Part shown: one piece after another, positions 1 through 9,301 of the stretch
Layout of the letters: each line of letters begins with the position of its first letter
Numbering within the stretch: position 1 is the stretch's first letter
DNA from: Desulfoluna sp.
GTDB lineage: Bacteria > Desulfobacterota > Desulfobacteria > Desulfobacterales > Desulfolunaceae
DNA: 64,000 bases
NCBI RefSeq assembly: GCF_030145185.1
Contig: NZ_JAQYWB010000017.1
Location: 24,063-88,062 of the forward strand
Reading direction: 5' to 3'
Program-made: the position numbers and the translations under genes
Notes under the pieces: model-generated
The model's input: the letters and a program-made list of their open reading frames with translations, nothing else
What the model was told of the DNA's origin: nothing
Databases searched by the model: none

Positions 1-1247
1 AGATAAGCCACGTGGAAAAAGTCTTTCAGGTTCTCAAGGGTGGCCTTGCGGGGATTGTACTGGCTCATGCAGTACATCTCTTCGGCCCTCTCCAGGATGT
101 ATTCCGCCATGGAGGGGATGTCTTCCTCTTTCATGCCGTAATCTTTAAGAGAGGTGGGCACATCCAGATCTTCCATCAGCTGGAATGTCTCCAAAATGGC
201 TGCTTCTGCCGCTTCCTGGCGAGTCATATCCGTGGTATCGATCCCCATGCTTTCGGCAATCATGGCCAGCTTCTTTTTGGCGTAATCGTCGGCCAGGTTG
301 TACCAGTAGACATAGGGAAGCAACACACCGCAGGCATCGCCATGGGACATGTTCAGCATGGGGGAGATGCCTTCAGAGGCCGCATGGCCAAGGGTCGCGG
401 GTCCCGCCACCCAACCAAAGCTGATCACCATGCCACCGATCATAGCGGACATGGCCATGTTCCAGCGGGCTTCAGGGTTGTCCTCTCCGTGATGGTAAGC
501 GGCCCTCAGGTTAGTGAAGACAAGCTGCACCGCTTCAAGGGAGAGGCAGTCAGAAAAGGAGTTGGCCTGCTTGGAGAGAATCCCTTCCGCGCAGTGGCTC
601 AAGGCGTCAAGCCCCGTTGCAGCGGTCACCCTGGGGGGAAGATTCGCCATGAAGGTGGGGTCGAGAATGGCTGCATTGGCGAGAATGGCTTCGCCGGCCA
701 CCCACGTCTTCTGTGAACCCAGGGCGCAGCCCTCGGCAATCACCACGGCAGTGTTTGAGGCCTCGCTGCCGGTGCCGGAAGTCGTGGGGATAAGAATTTT
801 GGGAATCACCCCGTCCATGGGAACCGGCACCTCGTTGGGAGCCACATAGTCGGGAAGCTTTTCGGGCATGGAGGCAAAGGCAGAGGCGAGCTTGGCACGG
901 TCCAGCGAGCTGCCACCGCCGAACCCGATGACGATACCGTAGCCCCCTTTACCTACCTTCTCACAGACCTCAATGACCTGGCTCATCACAGGCTCAATGG
1001 CGCCCTGGGCAAACACATCAACGGTAAAGCCGCTCTCTTCAAGGGACTTCACCACGGGTTCGGTGTAGCCCAGGTCGTCAATGGCATGATCGGTGATGAT
1101 GATGGCTTTCTTGTTTTTGGCATACTTCAGGGCCACTTCACCGGTCTTCTTTACCGCGTCAAAACCGAACTTGATATCAGGGAGCAGACCATATTCGTCA
1201 ACCCTGTTCATCAAATGACCATTGTGCTTTGCTAATGACTGAAACAT
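1..1247 (-). CDS. Iron-containing alcohol dehydrogenase, EutG-like (3' end outside window)
   Basis: The protein is a group III (iron-dependent) alcohol dehydrogenase that would reduce the acetaldehyde made from ethanolamine to ethanol with NADH. The frame opens at ATG 1247, 6 nt after a GGAG ribosome site, and stays open to the window edge, giving about 415 residues, so the C-terminus lies outside. Visible family marks are the glycine-rich GFGGGSSLD nucleotide site, PTTSGTGSE, and the metal ligands in GLDALSHCAEG and in the HAAS...MSHGDA segment. It is the last visible gene of the eut cluster and is separated from eutQ by about 480 bp that carry a possible promoter of its own. EutG is the contextual choice; a broad-specificity alcohol or 1,2-propanediol oxidoreductase cannot be excluded. 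Confidence 0.9.
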   Translation of the reverse strand, partial: MFQSLAKHNGHLMNRVDEYGLLPDIKFGFDAVKKTGEVALKYAKNKKAIIITDHAIDDLGYTEPVVKSLEESGFTVDVFAQGAIEPVMSQVIEVCEKVGKGGYGIVIGFGGGSSLDRAKLASAFASMPEKLPDYVAPNEVPVPMDGVIPKILIPTTSGTGSEASNTAVVIAEGCALGSQKTWVAGEAILANAAILDPTFMANLPPRVTAATGLDALSHCAEGILSKQANSFSDCLSLEAVQLVFTNLRAAYHHGEDNPEARWNMAMSAMIGGMVISFGWVAGPATLGHAASEGISPMLNMSHGDACGVLLPYVYWYNLADDYAKKKLAMIAESMGIDTTDMTRQEAAEAAILETFQLMEDLDVPTSLKDYGMKEEDIPSMAEYILERAEEMYCMSQYNPRKATLENLKDFFHVAY

Positions 1248-1343
1248 CTTTTTCTCCAGGCAATTTTTTGTATAATTCGATCAAACAAGATGAGGTAAAT
1301 TACGTATGACCAACCCATGTTGGTTACTGAAAGCAGGTTACGT

Positions 1344-1359
1344 ATCAAAATGCATGCCA
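1344..1359 (-). promoter_or_regulatory. Candidate sigma-54 (-24/-12) promoter of the alcohol dehydrogenase gene
   Basis: The minus strand reads TGGCATGCATTTTGAT, with GG and GA ten bases apart. The invariant GC of the -12 box is GA here. Exactly the same substitution and almost the same 16-mer occur before eutB (9302-9317), which supports a shared promoter type. It lies about 97 nt before the start codon. Confidence 0.35.
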
Positions 1360-1690
1360 TCATCCATGGTGTATTCTTTTTGCTCAAGAAATGAGCATCT
1401 TAAATACCCGCCCGCCATCCATGGCAAAACCCGGCCCCTCCTGCCGGTCTCTGCCCACCACCTTTTACGCCACCCTTTGTAACGATCTGTTCAGTTTTTA
1501 TGGATTCCTGCCCTTTCCAGGGGAACACCCAGCCGTAAGATAAAATAAGGCCTTCCATGGTTAATGCGGGTGAAAACAGCAGGGTTCTGACGACAAAGTA
1601 TCCCCCCCGTTCTGTCTGCGATTATGACGCATACCGTCAAAAACTGCGCGAATGCGGACGCATTTCAGCCTGAGATGACGATTTCCACAA

Positions 1691-1728
1691 CGCATTCGCA
1701 AATCAGCTCTCAAGGTGGCTCACCTTGG
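1691..1728 (+). repeat. Dispersed hairpin repeat, copy A (degenerate)
   Basis: The copy shares CGCATTCGCAA and the core CAAGGTG-GCT-CACCTTG (7-bp stem, 3-nt loop) with copies at 14751-14811, 42108-42170 and 52369-52430. It abuts the eutQ stop codon. The right-hand part of the element is missing here. Confidence 0.6.
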
Positions 1729-1729
1729 G

Positions 1730-2395
1730 CTACTGGTCGGCCCAGTCCGCGGGGTAGGTGCAGAACATGAACCGGGTGGCATCCGGGGTGCTGAAGGTGA
1801 TGGCGCTGTTTCGGGGAATAAAGAGGATATCTCCCTTGGAGGCCGTCACCTTGCGCCCGTCGATGAGGATGTCAAGGGTGCCTTCGATGATGTAGTCCAC
1901 CTCATCGTATTTAAGGGTCCAGTCAAAGGCGGCCCCCTCTTTCATCGCCATAATCCCAAAGCCCAGGCGTGGGCTCTCCGCAAGACTCACCACATCGGTG
2001 ATATACACCTTGTCGCCTGGTTTCCCTGTGTCAAAGGGGGCCGGATTTACCGTCTCCGCCTTGACGCAGAGGACACCGCTTTGACTGTCCACGGTCTTTT
2101 GAAAACCCTTTGTGTTCCCTGCCAGATTCGCGGCCACGAGCTGACGGATCAAGGGTTCCAGCGCCGCTACGTCATGGGTGTCCATGACGCACTCACTGCA
2201 ATCCATACACTCCGGCGCCCCGCGGGGAGCCTCCTTCGTTTCGGGATCCCGGGGCTTCACGCCCTCAATGATCTTCACCTTTTTATCCCGAAGAAGGTCC
2301 CGGGCCATGGGGGTTACAATCATCGCCTCATCAAGGTAGAAGACCCCCTCTTTTACTTCTGCCATGACGATATCGGCACCGATCAACCTCTTCAT
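1730..2395 (-). CDS. eutQ: EutQ-like cupin protein of ethanolamine utilisation
   Basis: The protein has 221 residues. The C-terminal half is a small beta-barrel cupin (about residues 110-215, with DEVDYIIEGTLDILIDG and KGDILFIPRNS). The N-terminal part carries a CMDCSECV cysteine cluster near residue 78. EutQ of Salmonella is reported to have acetate kinase activity and to help assemble the microcompartment; neither role can be read from this sequence. The gene lies 92 bp downstream of eutE in the same direction, matching its usual company of eut shell and enzyme genes. The Cys cluster suggests an extra metal site, but this is inference. Confidence 0.85.
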   Translation of the reverse strand: MKRLIGADIVMAEVKEGVFYLDEAMIVTPMARDLLRDKKVKIIEGVKPRDPETKEAPRGAPECMDCSECVMDTHDVAALEPLIRQLVAANLAGNTKGFQKTVDSQSGVLCVKAETVNPAPFDTGKPGDKVYITDVVSLAESPRLGFGIMAMKEGAAFDWTLKYDEVDYIIEGTLDILIDGRKVTASKGDILFIPRNSAITFSTPDATRFMFCTYPADWADQ

Positions 2396-2487
2396 CTAAG
2401 CCTCACTCCTTTACGCCGTATCAAGTGGGAGCCCATGCCCCGTGAAGGGACATGGGGCTTCCCCCTACGTTTGCCATCATCAAAAAA

Positions 2488-3930
2488 CTACCGAACGGCG
2501 CTCATCTTTTTAAGCTGGTCCATGATCAGGGAGGTCACCGCCTCCACGTCCAGGGTCCCCTCCCCTCCTGCTGCGGGTTTCGCGCAAGGGGCATCCAGGC
2601 CATAGGCCATTCGGCGAATGTTAAACAGGTGCTGAGGGCCCACGTTCTCCGAGGTGGCGCTTCCGCCCACCGTCCCGCATCCCAGGGTAAAAGAGGGCGG
2701 CAGGTGGGTGGTGATGCCCACGGCCCCTTGCGTGGTGGGGGTGTTGACCAGAAAACGGGAGACGGGTTTTTTCAGCGCGAACTCACGAATGACGGTCTCA
2801 TTGTTTGAGTGAATGCCCATAGAGTGACCCAGCCCCCCATTTTTAAGAAGCTTAAAGCAGATCTCACAGGCCTCCTGCCAGTCGTTGACTGTGTAAAAAC
2901 CCAAAAGCGAGGTGAGCTTCTCCTTGGAGAAGGGGAACTTGGGTCCGATCCCCTCTTCTTCGGCCACTAAAATGGTGGTCCCGGCGGGAATCTTAATCCC
3001 TGCGATCTTTGCCAGATCGGCGGGGCTCCGTCCTACAACAGCGGGATTCATGGCGCCATTGGGGCGTTCCATCACGCGCTTCATCGCCTCAAGGGCGTCA
3101 CCGGTTAAAAAATAGGCGCCCTGGGCGACCAGGCTCTTTTTAACCCTGTCGGCGATACAGGCTTCCGTCACAATGGACTGTTCGGAAGCGCAGACCGTGC
3201 CGTTGTCAAAGGTTTTTGAGGATAGGATCTTCTTCACCGCCACATCCACATCCGCGCTGCGTTCGATAAAGGCAGGCACATTGCCGGGCCCGACCCCCAG
3301 CGCCGGGGTCCCGGAGCTGTAAGCCGCCTTGACCATGGCCGCCCCGCCGGTTGCGATGATCATATCGGTAAGCTTCATAAGTTCTGCGGTCCCCTCAATG
3401 GTGGGGACACTGATAACTCCCACAAGCTCTTCGGGGAGCCCCTGGGCCTTGAGCACCCCTTTGACGAGGTTCACGGCGGCCGTGATGCACTTTACAGCGC
3501 CGGGATGGGGGCTGAAGACGATGGCGTTGCCACTCATCAAGGCGATGATGGCATTGTAGAGGGTGGTGGAGGTGGGGTTGGTGGAGGGAAGAAGCCCTGC
3601 AATCACCCCCATGGGAGTGGCGATCTCGACAATTTTCTTCTCCAGGTCATCCCTGATAATTCCGAGGGTCTTCATCCCTTTGTAGTACTCAACCAGTCGG
3701 ACAGTGGCCTGAATATTCTTTTGTTTTTTATCCTTCCATTTACCAAAGCCGGTCTCTTCGCTTGCCATGATGGCAAGTTCTTCAGCCTTTTCAGCCCCTG
3801 CCTTGGCAATGGCTTCAACAAGAGCATCGACAGACTCTTGACCGGCTTCCTGTAAAACAGGCTGGGCGGAACGTGCAGCACGCACCAGGGCACGGGCTTC
3901 CTGGATTGAGAGTAAATCCTTATCTACCAT
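2488..3930 (-). CDS. eutE: CoA-acylating acetaldehyde dehydrogenase
   Basis: EutE converts acetaldehyde, CoA and NAD+ to acetyl-CoA inside the ethanolamine microcompartment. The frame could begin at 4014, but ATG 3930 is chosen: it follows GAAGAGGA at good spacing and gives a 480-residue protein of normal family length starting MVDKDLLSIQEAR. The aldehyde dehydrogenase fold is clear, with GLLPSTNPTSTT, ATGGAAMVKAAYSSGTP, GPGN and the catalytic cysteine in NGTVCASEQ (about Cys247). The first 20 residues form a likely amphipathic helix, as in known encapsulation peptides of PduP/EutE; targeting is inferred. It lies between the EutK-like shell gene and eutQ. Confidence 0.95.
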   Translation of the reverse strand: MVDKDLLSIQEARALVRAARSAQPVLQEAGQESVDALVEAIAKAGAEKAEELAIMASEETGFGKWKDKKQKNIQATVRLVEYYKGMKTLGIIRDDLEKKIVEIATPMGVIAGLLPSTNPTSTTLYNAIIALMSGNAIVFSPHPGAVKCITAAVNLVKGVLKAQGLPEELVGVISVPTIEGTAELMKLTDMIIATGGAAMVKAAYSSGTPALGVGPGNVPAFIERSADVDVAVKKILSSKTFDNGTVCASEQSIVTEACIADRVKKSLVAQGAYFLTGDALEAMKRVMERPNGAMNPAVVGRSPADLAKIAGIKIPAGTTILVAEEEGIGPKFPFSKEKLTSLLGFYTVNDWQEACEICFKLLKNGGLGHSMGIHSNNETVIREFALKKPVSRFLVNTPTTQGAVGITTHLPPSFTLGCGTVGGSATSENVGPQHLFNIRRMAYGLDAPCAKPAAGGEGTLDVEAVTSLIMDQLKKMSAVR

Positions 3931-4010
3931 CTGTATCCTCTTCTTTTGTTTATTGATGGACAACGGGGACGTCGGACATTTCAAAAAATGCCCCCACATG
4001 CCCCCTTGCG

Positions 4011-4622
4011 TCATGCATCAGGTAATGATTTTATATAGGTTTCGAATGCTTCGAGAAGCTCCCTTTTCCTGGCGAACTTAATCCGGCCCCTTTCAATGGA
4101 GAAGGCGGGAATCTGACGGGCCAGTCCCCTGAGCCTTGAGACCTTGGTGCGTTTAAGCTCCGCTAAGTCAACGGCGATTGCCCCTGGGTCCTGTTTTTTT
4201 CCCCCGCGGCTCCAGGGGGCTGGCGTTAACGGGATAGCCCCCTGAACTGCGGGAGTTTGGGCCTCCCCACACTCTGAGGGGCAGGGCAGGCCACCTTCGG
4301 CCTCTTCTTCTACCTTCGAGCTCGAGATCACACGGACCAATCGTCTCTCTTCGTCCATAAGAATCTCGTCAAGGCCATCGGCCTTCCGGGCGATGACCGT
4401 GACGGCACGCACCGTCCCCAGCTTTGCCGCCGCCGTACGGCCTGCATCCACAGAAGCCTTGACGGCAGAGACATCCCCAGCCATCAAGACAGAGACAAGG
4501 CCTGCCCCCACCCGTTGCAGGCCGATGATGGAGACATCGGCGGTCTTCACCGCCACATCTCCGGCTTCCACTGCGGGAACAAGTCCTACCGTTTCAATGA
4601 TTCCAAGCGCCTTGCCCTTCAT
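4011..4622 (-). CDS. BMC shell protein with C-terminal basic extension (EutK-like)
   Basis: The protein has 203 residues. Residues 3-90 are a single BMC domain (GKALGIIETVGLVPAVEAGD, AGLVSVLMAGDVSAVKASVDAG). A Pro/Gly-rich linker of about 60 residues follows, then a C-terminal domain (about 150-203) rich in Arg and Lys, with LRGLARQIP and KFARKRELLEAF. That end resembles a Rho-N/SAP-like helical module rather than a shell fold. EutK of enteric bacteria likewise has one BMC domain plus a C-terminal helical domain proposed to bind nucleic acid, hence the comparison. The gene starts 13 bp after eutL ends. Whether it joins hexamers or tethers cargo or nucleic acid is unknown. Confidence 0.8.
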   Translation of the reverse strand: MKGKALGIIETVGLVPAVEAGDVAVKTADVSIIGLQRVGAGLVSVLMAGDVSAVKASVDAGRTAAAKLGTVRAVTVIARKADGLDEILMDEERRLVRVISSSKVEEEAEGGLPCPSECGEAQTPAVQGAIPLTPAPWSRGGKKQDPGAIAVDLAELKRTKVSRLRGLARQIPAFSIERGRIKFARKRELLEAFETYIKSLPDA

Positions 4623-4635
4623 GGGCGTCTCCCGT

Positions 4636-5289
4636 CTAATATTTTAAAGGGTGGTCGGCCACATGCTGAACCGCTTCGCCAAAGGCATCGCACGCGGCCT
4701 TGCAGGCGGACTGGCTTCCTGTAAGCAGAGCCCCACCGAAGTTGGTTTCAGACGGAGGGCCATAAAAGACCGCCATCTTTACATCCGCCGCCTTAAGGGC
4801 CGCATCCACTGCGTACACCGCTTCGATGGGAGGGGCGATGAGGTACGCCATGGCCTCGCCTTCAGGAATTTTCGCCTCTCCGGAGAGAAACGAGCCACTT
4901 CGCGAGATACAATGGGCGTAGTAACAGATCGAGTCATCCTCGTTGCAGCTGTAAAAACAGGCGTCTTTTTCAATGAAATCGATGGCGGCGTTGAGTCCGC
5001 TTTTCACCTCTGCGGGGTTGGGGCCAGAAAGGATGGCGATAAACTCTCCGGCAAGCCGTGTATTCGCATTCACGGCACCGCCATAACAACTCTTGGCGTA
5101 GACCACCCGCACATCGGCTTTCTTCGTGGCTTCATCCACAGCCGTATACCCCACGTCGTCTATATCGCAGGTGAGCATTCCCAGGCTGCGGTGCTCAGGC
5201 GGCAGGGTGAGTTCCCCGACCATCGCCTGATCCACGTTGGGTATCATCTTCACGCTCAACACTTTGGATTTAAGTGCATCCCCTTTCAT
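4636..5289 (-). CDS. eutL: Microcompartment shell protein EutL (tandem BMC)
   Basis: EutL forms trimers of a circularly permuted tandem BMC fold with a gated central pore in the shell. ATG 5289 follows a near-perfect AAGGAGG at 7 nt, so the upstream extension of the frame to 5340 is not used; this gives 217 residues, the normal length. Family landmarks are HRSLGMLTCDIDDVGYTAVDE, the KSCYGGAVNANT region, EFIAILSGPNPAEVKSGL and FYSCNEDDS. It sits between eutA and the EutK-like gene. A gap of about 135 bp separates it from eutA, so an internal regulatory signal is possible, but none was found. Confidence 0.95.
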   Translation of the reverse strand: MKGDALKSKVLSVKMIPNVDQAMVGELTLPPEHRSLGMLTCDIDDVGYTAVDEATKKADVRVVYAKSCYGGAVNANTRLAGEFIAILSGPNPAEVKSGLNAAIDFIEKDACFYSCNEDDSICYYAHCISRSGSFLSGEAKIPEGEAMAYLIAPPIEAVYAVDAALKAADVKMAVFYGPPSETNFGGALLTGSQSACKAACDAFGEAVQHVADHPLKY

Positions 5290-5425
5290 ATCTTTCCTCC
5301 TTGAAGGCTCATCCCCAGGTTCACGAATGCTCCCGTACACAACGGTATGGGTTGCTCACGTTCTTTCAAGCTCTTCATGGTTAAAAACATATCTATGAAG
5401 AGATATTACAATCTGCCATCATTAT

Positions 5426-6943
5426 TCAGGCCTGGCGGGTCTCAAACACCAGGGTCTTGATCACCACCGGTACCACGGTCCCTCCGGCGATGGACCGACC
5501 GATGTCGATATAATCCCCTTCGTTGACCTCTATCTGATCCACACAGATCACCTGGGCCGAGGGATTTAAGACCCGAAGGCTCTGCCCCAGCACCTTCCCG
5601 CTGTCGTGCTCCATCACCACCACCACCGGGTGCCCCGCCCGAATCAGAGGTTCGACGCCCTCAAGAATACCTTTCGCAAGGGACTGGACACGGGCATAGG
5701 AGAGGTAACCATTGCCCTGAATGCCGATGGCCAGGGGCTCAAGGGCCCCGGCCTCGTATAGGTTTGAAAGACTCTGCCCAATGGCCTCAGCGATGGCCCC
5801 GGGGGTCCCGGGAATCTCCCGGCCAAAGGGAATCACCACCGGAACGTTCTTCATGGGCAGGCGTTCATCACTCACCACGATGGTGCTGCCGCTGACATCC
5901 ACGGTCTGTGCCCCTGCCCCGATCACGGTGGCGCGAATGGTCTCAGTTGGCCGAATGAGTTCCACCCCGTCCCCCGTAAAAACCTGGCGCACCTGCCTTC
6001 CCAGCATGGGGCCGATGTCCCCGTAACGTGCGATCTCCCCAATGGTGTCGCACGGCGAGGTGGTGTAGGCGTGGTCGGCCACACCCCCTGAGATCATCAC
6101 CGCGTCCACCTTGTAATCGAGGCGCAGAGGATCGGTCATCATCAAGGCGGCTTCGAGGCCACTGGGAGGGGTCTCTTTCAAGGCGTTTAAAACCACCGTC
6201 GCCATACGGCGACAGATGATCTCAAGGGTCATCGGGTCTACGGAGGTCCCCTCGGCCAATGAGAATCCCAGGTCCTCAAGCACCCACGTCATGGGCTCGG
6301 TGACCTGAACCACCCGGCCCGTTTCCCCGTCGACCCGGAGCAGCCGGCCCCCGACGTTAAGGCAACAGCTGTCGATGGCCTTTCCGCTTTTAAAAACCCC
6401 AATATTGGCCGTGCCACCGCCGATGTCGATATTGGCCACGGTGAGAAAGTGCCTGCGAGAATAATCCGCTGCCCCAGAGCCCCGACCGGCGATGACCGAC
6501 TCCAATTTCCCCCCGGCGGTAGCCACCACAAAGTCCCCTGCGTAACCGGCCAGTTCACCTGAAATGCTTCGGGCGTTCTCTTTTTTGGCGGTCTCCCCCG
6601 TAATAATCACAGCCCCGGTATCGATGCGCGTGGGCTGGACCCCCGCCTTTCTGAACTCCCCGTTAATGAGGCCAAAGACCGCCTCGGTGTCCACGAGGTT
6701 CGCCCCTGTGATGGGGGTGAAATGGATATCGCTTCGGTAGACCACCTCCTTATCCGTGATCTCCATGCGGGGCACCAGGGTCCCGGGGGCGGTATTTTTC
6801 ACCGTAAGCCGGCTGATCACGCACTGGGTGGTGGTGGTGCCGATGTCGATGCCCACGCTGATCACCACCTCTCCGGCCCCCGCCCCTTCCGGAGGGGTGA
6901 TGTGGGCGGCATCATGTGTTGAAATTTTGGATCCGTCTGCCAT
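5426..6943 (-). CDS. eutA: Ethanolamine ammonia-lyase reactivating factor EutA
   Basis: EutA is an ATP-dependent chaperone-like factor that removes damaged cobalamin from ethanolamine ammonia-lyase so that fresh adenosylcobalamin can bind. The 505-residue protein has the actin/Hsp70-type ATPase signature GIDIGTTTTQ near residue 32, DIGGGTANIGVF near residue 174, and SGGVADHAY in the C-terminal half. The gene is 18 bp downstream of eutC and in line with eutBC, the usual arrangement in non-enteric eut operons. Confidence 0.95.
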   Translation of the reverse strand: MADGSKISTHDAAHITPPEGAGAGEVVISVGIDIGTTTTQCVISRLTVKNTAPGTLVPRMEITDKEVVYRSDIHFTPITGANLVDTEAVFGLINGEFRKAGVQPTRIDTGAVIITGETAKKENARSISGELAGYAGDFVVATAGGKLESVIAGRGSGAADYSRRHFLTVANIDIGGGTANIGVFKSGKAIDSCCLNVGGRLLRVDGETGRVVQVTEPMTWVLEDLGFSLAEGTSVDPMTLEIICRRMATVVLNALKETPPSGLEAALMMTDPLRLDYKVDAVMISGGVADHAYTTSPCDTIGEIARYGDIGPMLGRQVRQVFTGDGVELIRPTETIRATVIGAGAQTVDVSGSTIVVSDERLPMKNVPVVIPFGREIPGTPGAIAEAIGQSLSNLYEAGALEPLAIGIQGNGYLSYARVQSLAKGILEGVEPLIRAGHPVVVVMEHDSGKVLGQSLRVLNPSAQVICVDQIEVNEGDYIDIGRSIAGGTVVPVVIKTLVFETRQA

Positions 6944-6961
6944 CGTCTTTTCCCTGGGTTC

Positions 6962-7858
6962 TTAGCCTTTCATCGCCTTGGAAAGGGCGACACCGCTTGC
7001 CTTGAAATCCATCATCTGCTTGACAACCGTCGCCATATGGGCGCCTGCCTCAGCAGGGGGGGTTCCGCCTTTATGGATATTTGAGATAATGGTGCGATCG
7101 GCCTCCATGGTGCCGCGATGTGGCTTGTAAACCATATAGGCACTCATGGACTCGGCGGTGATAAGCCCGGGGCGTTCACCGATGAGCTCCACCACCACGT
7201 CGGGATTCAAAAGTTCCCCCACCTCGTCCATAACGCCCACACGGCCGTAACGGATAAAGAACGGAGCACCCACGCCGATACCCTCGGCCTTGAGGCCCTG
7301 GACCAGAGCAGGGACGGTGTCGGCAATGTTCGCTTCAATGGCCGTCGAGCTCAATCCGTCCACCACGATGATCTGCACCTGAACGCCCCGGGTGCATTTT
7401 TCAAGGAGGGTCTTCTGGGACTCATCGCTGATCTGCTTGCCACGTTCCGGATTCATGAGGTACTCATCTTTGTCCCGGACCACGGTCTGAACGTCAAAGA
7501 GCCCGTTCTCCTCAAGGCACTTGCCGGAGACATCAAGAAAAACGGCATCCACAGCGGCGGCGTGGTCCGCCTGGAAATGAAGAAAAGAGTGAGTCCTCTG
7601 ACGCGCCCCGCAACGCCCCATGAAAATACGGGCCGGGGTGCTCTTGCGCATGGCCTCAAGGGCCGCCATGTTCTTCGGGTTGTCCACCTTCACCTCATCA
7701 ATGGGCGATAAGGTGACGGGATCAAGGTCGCATCCCTCGGCAACACGGGAGCAGGCAGGGGCAGACGAGGCCACAACCCCGGTGTTCCCGCCACCCTTGA
7801 TAACGCCTTGCGCCACCAGCTTGCCGATGACGCTTTGAATCAGTTCCTGTTCATTCAT
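6962..7858 (-). CDS. eutC: Ethanolamine ammonia-lyase small subunit
   Basis: EutC is the small subunit of adenosylcobalamin-dependent ethanolamine ammonia-lyase and forms part of the cobalamin pocket with EutB. The start is placed at ATG 7858 (MNEQELIQSVIGKL), after a GGAG site 11 nt upstream. The longer frame to 7963 would run into eutB and has no family support. This gives 298 residues. Visible features are GRCGARQRTHSFLHFQADHAAAVDAVF, the LIGERPGLITAESMSAYMVYKP segment and the basic C-terminal helix. EutC's N-terminus is the usual microcompartment targeting region and is similarly extended here. It starts 19 bp after eutB. Confidence 0.95.
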   Translation of the reverse strand: MNEQELIQSVIGKLVAQGVIKGGGNTGVVASSAPACSRVAEGCDLDPVTLSPIDEVKVDNPKNMAALEAMRKSTPARIFMGRCGARQRTHSFLHFQADHAAAVDAVFLDVSGKCLEENGLFDVQTVVRDKDEYLMNPERGKQISDESQKTLLEKCTRGVQVQIIVVDGLSSTAIEANIADTVPALVQGLKAEGIGVGAPFFIRYGRVGVMDEVGELLNPDVVVELIGERPGLITAESMSAYMVYKPHRGTMEADRTIISNIHKGGTPPAEAGAHMATVVKQMMDFKASGVALSKAMKG

Positions 7859-7877
7859 GTGATTTAACGCTCCTTGC

Positions 7878-9239
7878 CTATTGATCAAAAATTGAGGCGT
7901 CACCCGCAGCCTCGGTGAGGCACCCATCTTCCATGAGACCCAGCGTCTCCATCCACCGCTCAAACTCAGGCGCTGGCCTTAACCCCAAGATCTCACGGGT
8001 CGCGGCATCGTCATGAAAACTGCAGTCCTGGTAGTTGAGCATGCAGTCGTCCCCCCCGGTAATCCCCATAAAAAAGTTGGACCCGGCCATGGCGCAGAGC
8101 ATGGTGGCCAGTTCCTGGTCGTCCTGATCCGCCTTCATATGGTTGGTGTAACAGGGGGCCGTCCCCATGGCGATGCCGTGCATCTTGCCCATAAAGAGGT
8201 CTTCCAGGTCGGCCCGGACCAGCTCCTTGCCGGTGTAGATCGTCTCCGGTCCAATGAAACCGGAGACGTTGTTGAGCATAAAGGGATTGTAGCGCTTTGC
8301 CAGGCCGTAACAGCGAGATTCAAGGGTCATCTCATCGACGCCATGGTGGCAGCCAAGGGAAATCTCCGAACCCTGCCCCGTTTCAAAATACATGACGTTG
8401 GGTCCGGTGGAGGTGCCAAGGCGAAGGGCCATATCCCGGGCTTCGCTGAGCATGTCGGCAGAGATACCAAAGGCGTCATTGGCCTTCTGGGTGCCCGCGA
8501 GGCTCTGGAACATCAAGTCCACCGGAGCCCCCTGACTGAGGGCCTGCATCTGGGTGGTGACATGGGCCAAAACCACACACTGGGTGGGGACGGCATATTT
8601 ATCTCTGAAATCAGAGATGGCCGTCATCACGCGTTTGTACCCTTCCACGTTGTCTTCCACGGGATTGACACCAATACAGGCGTCACCGGCACCAAAAGAG
8701 AGACCCTCTTTCAGGGAGGTAAGAATTCCTTCGATGGAATCGGTGGGGTGGTTGGGCTGAATTCGATAGGAAAGGGTCCCGGGAAGGCCGATGGTGGTAT
8801 TGCAGTGGGCCGATACCTTGATCTTCCGACTGGCGTACACCAGGTCCATGGCGGACATGAGTTTTCCCACCGCTGCAACCATCTCGCTGGTAAGACCCCG
8901 AGCGGTGTTTAAAAGCTGCTCCTGGCTTCGGCTCTTGAGGATGTATTCCCTGAGCTCCGCCACGCTCCAGTTTTTAACTTTTTCATAGAGGGTGGTGTTG
9001 AGGTCGTCATAAATCACCCGCGTCACCTCATCGTCTTCGTAGGCGATGACGGGATGTTCATAAATGTCCTTCAACTGCAGGTTGGCCAGACAAAGCTTGG
9101 CTGCCACACGCTCCGTGGCAGACTCTGCAGCGATGCCGGCCAGGGCATCACCGGACTTCTCGTTGTTGGCTTTGGCCAGGACCTCACAAACCGATTGAAA
9201 GGTAAAGACCTTATCGCCGATCTTGCTACTCAGATTCAC
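7878..9239 (-). CDS. eutB: Ethanolamine ammonia-lyase large subunit
   Basis: EutB is the catalytic TIM-barrel subunit that splits ethanolamine into acetaldehyde and ammonia by radical chemistry with adenosylcobalamin. The protein has 453 residues, the same length as enteric EutB. It starts at GTG 9239, nine bases after AAGGAG. Recognisable blocks include AHCNTTIGLPGTLSYRIQPNHPTDS, FGAGDACIGVNPVEDN, NVMYFETGQGSE, and the C-terminal FFMGITGGDDCMLNYQDCSFHDD. It is the first gene of the main eut unit, preceded by about 465 bp of regulatory sequence and then by the sigma-54 response regulator gene. Confidence 0.97.
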   Translation of the reverse strand: MNLSSKIGDKVFTFQSVCEVLAKANNEKSGDALAGIAAESATERVAAKLCLANLQLKDIYEHPVIAYEDDEVTRVIYDDLNTTLYEKVKNWSVAELREYILKSRSQEQLLNTARGLTSEMVAAVGKLMSAMDLVYASRKIKVSAHCNTTIGLPGTLSYRIQPNHPTDSIEGILTSLKEGLSFGAGDACIGVNPVEDNVEGYKRVMTAISDFRDKYAVPTQCVVLAHVTTQMQALSQGAPVDLMFQSLAGTQKANDAFGISADMLSEARDMALRLGTSTGPNVMYFETGQGSEISLGCHHGVDEMTLESRCYGLAKRYNPFMLNNVSGFIGPETIYTGKELVRADLEDLFMGKMHGIAMGTAPCYTNHMKADQDDQELATMLCAMAGSNFFMGITGGDDCMLNYQDCSFHDDAATREILGLRPAPEFERWMETLGLMEDGCLTEAAGDASIFDQ

Positions 9240-9301
9240 GTGCGCTTCTCCTTCTCGTGTTAAAACCAGCCTCCGGCAAGAGGGAGGTGCCTGAGTCAGT
9301 A

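Larger units (their letters stand above)
1248..1729. other. Intergenic region between eutQ and the alcohol dehydrogenase
   Basis: No convincing gene is seen. The stretch holds a candidate sigma-54 promoter near 1344-1359 and, at the eutQ end, one degenerate copy of the dispersed hairpin repeat (1691-1728). The remainder has no recognisable structure. Confidence 0.6.

Noticed and set aside
3931..4014. N-terminal extension of EutE to ATG 4014
   Set aside because: The extension has no family similarity, while ATG 3930 has a good ribosome site and gives the normal N-terminus.
9280..9300. GGCAC...TTGC before eutB (minus strand) as the -24/-12 promoter
   Set aside because: The spacing is twelve bases between GG and GC, too long; the 9302-9317 site fits the spacing.
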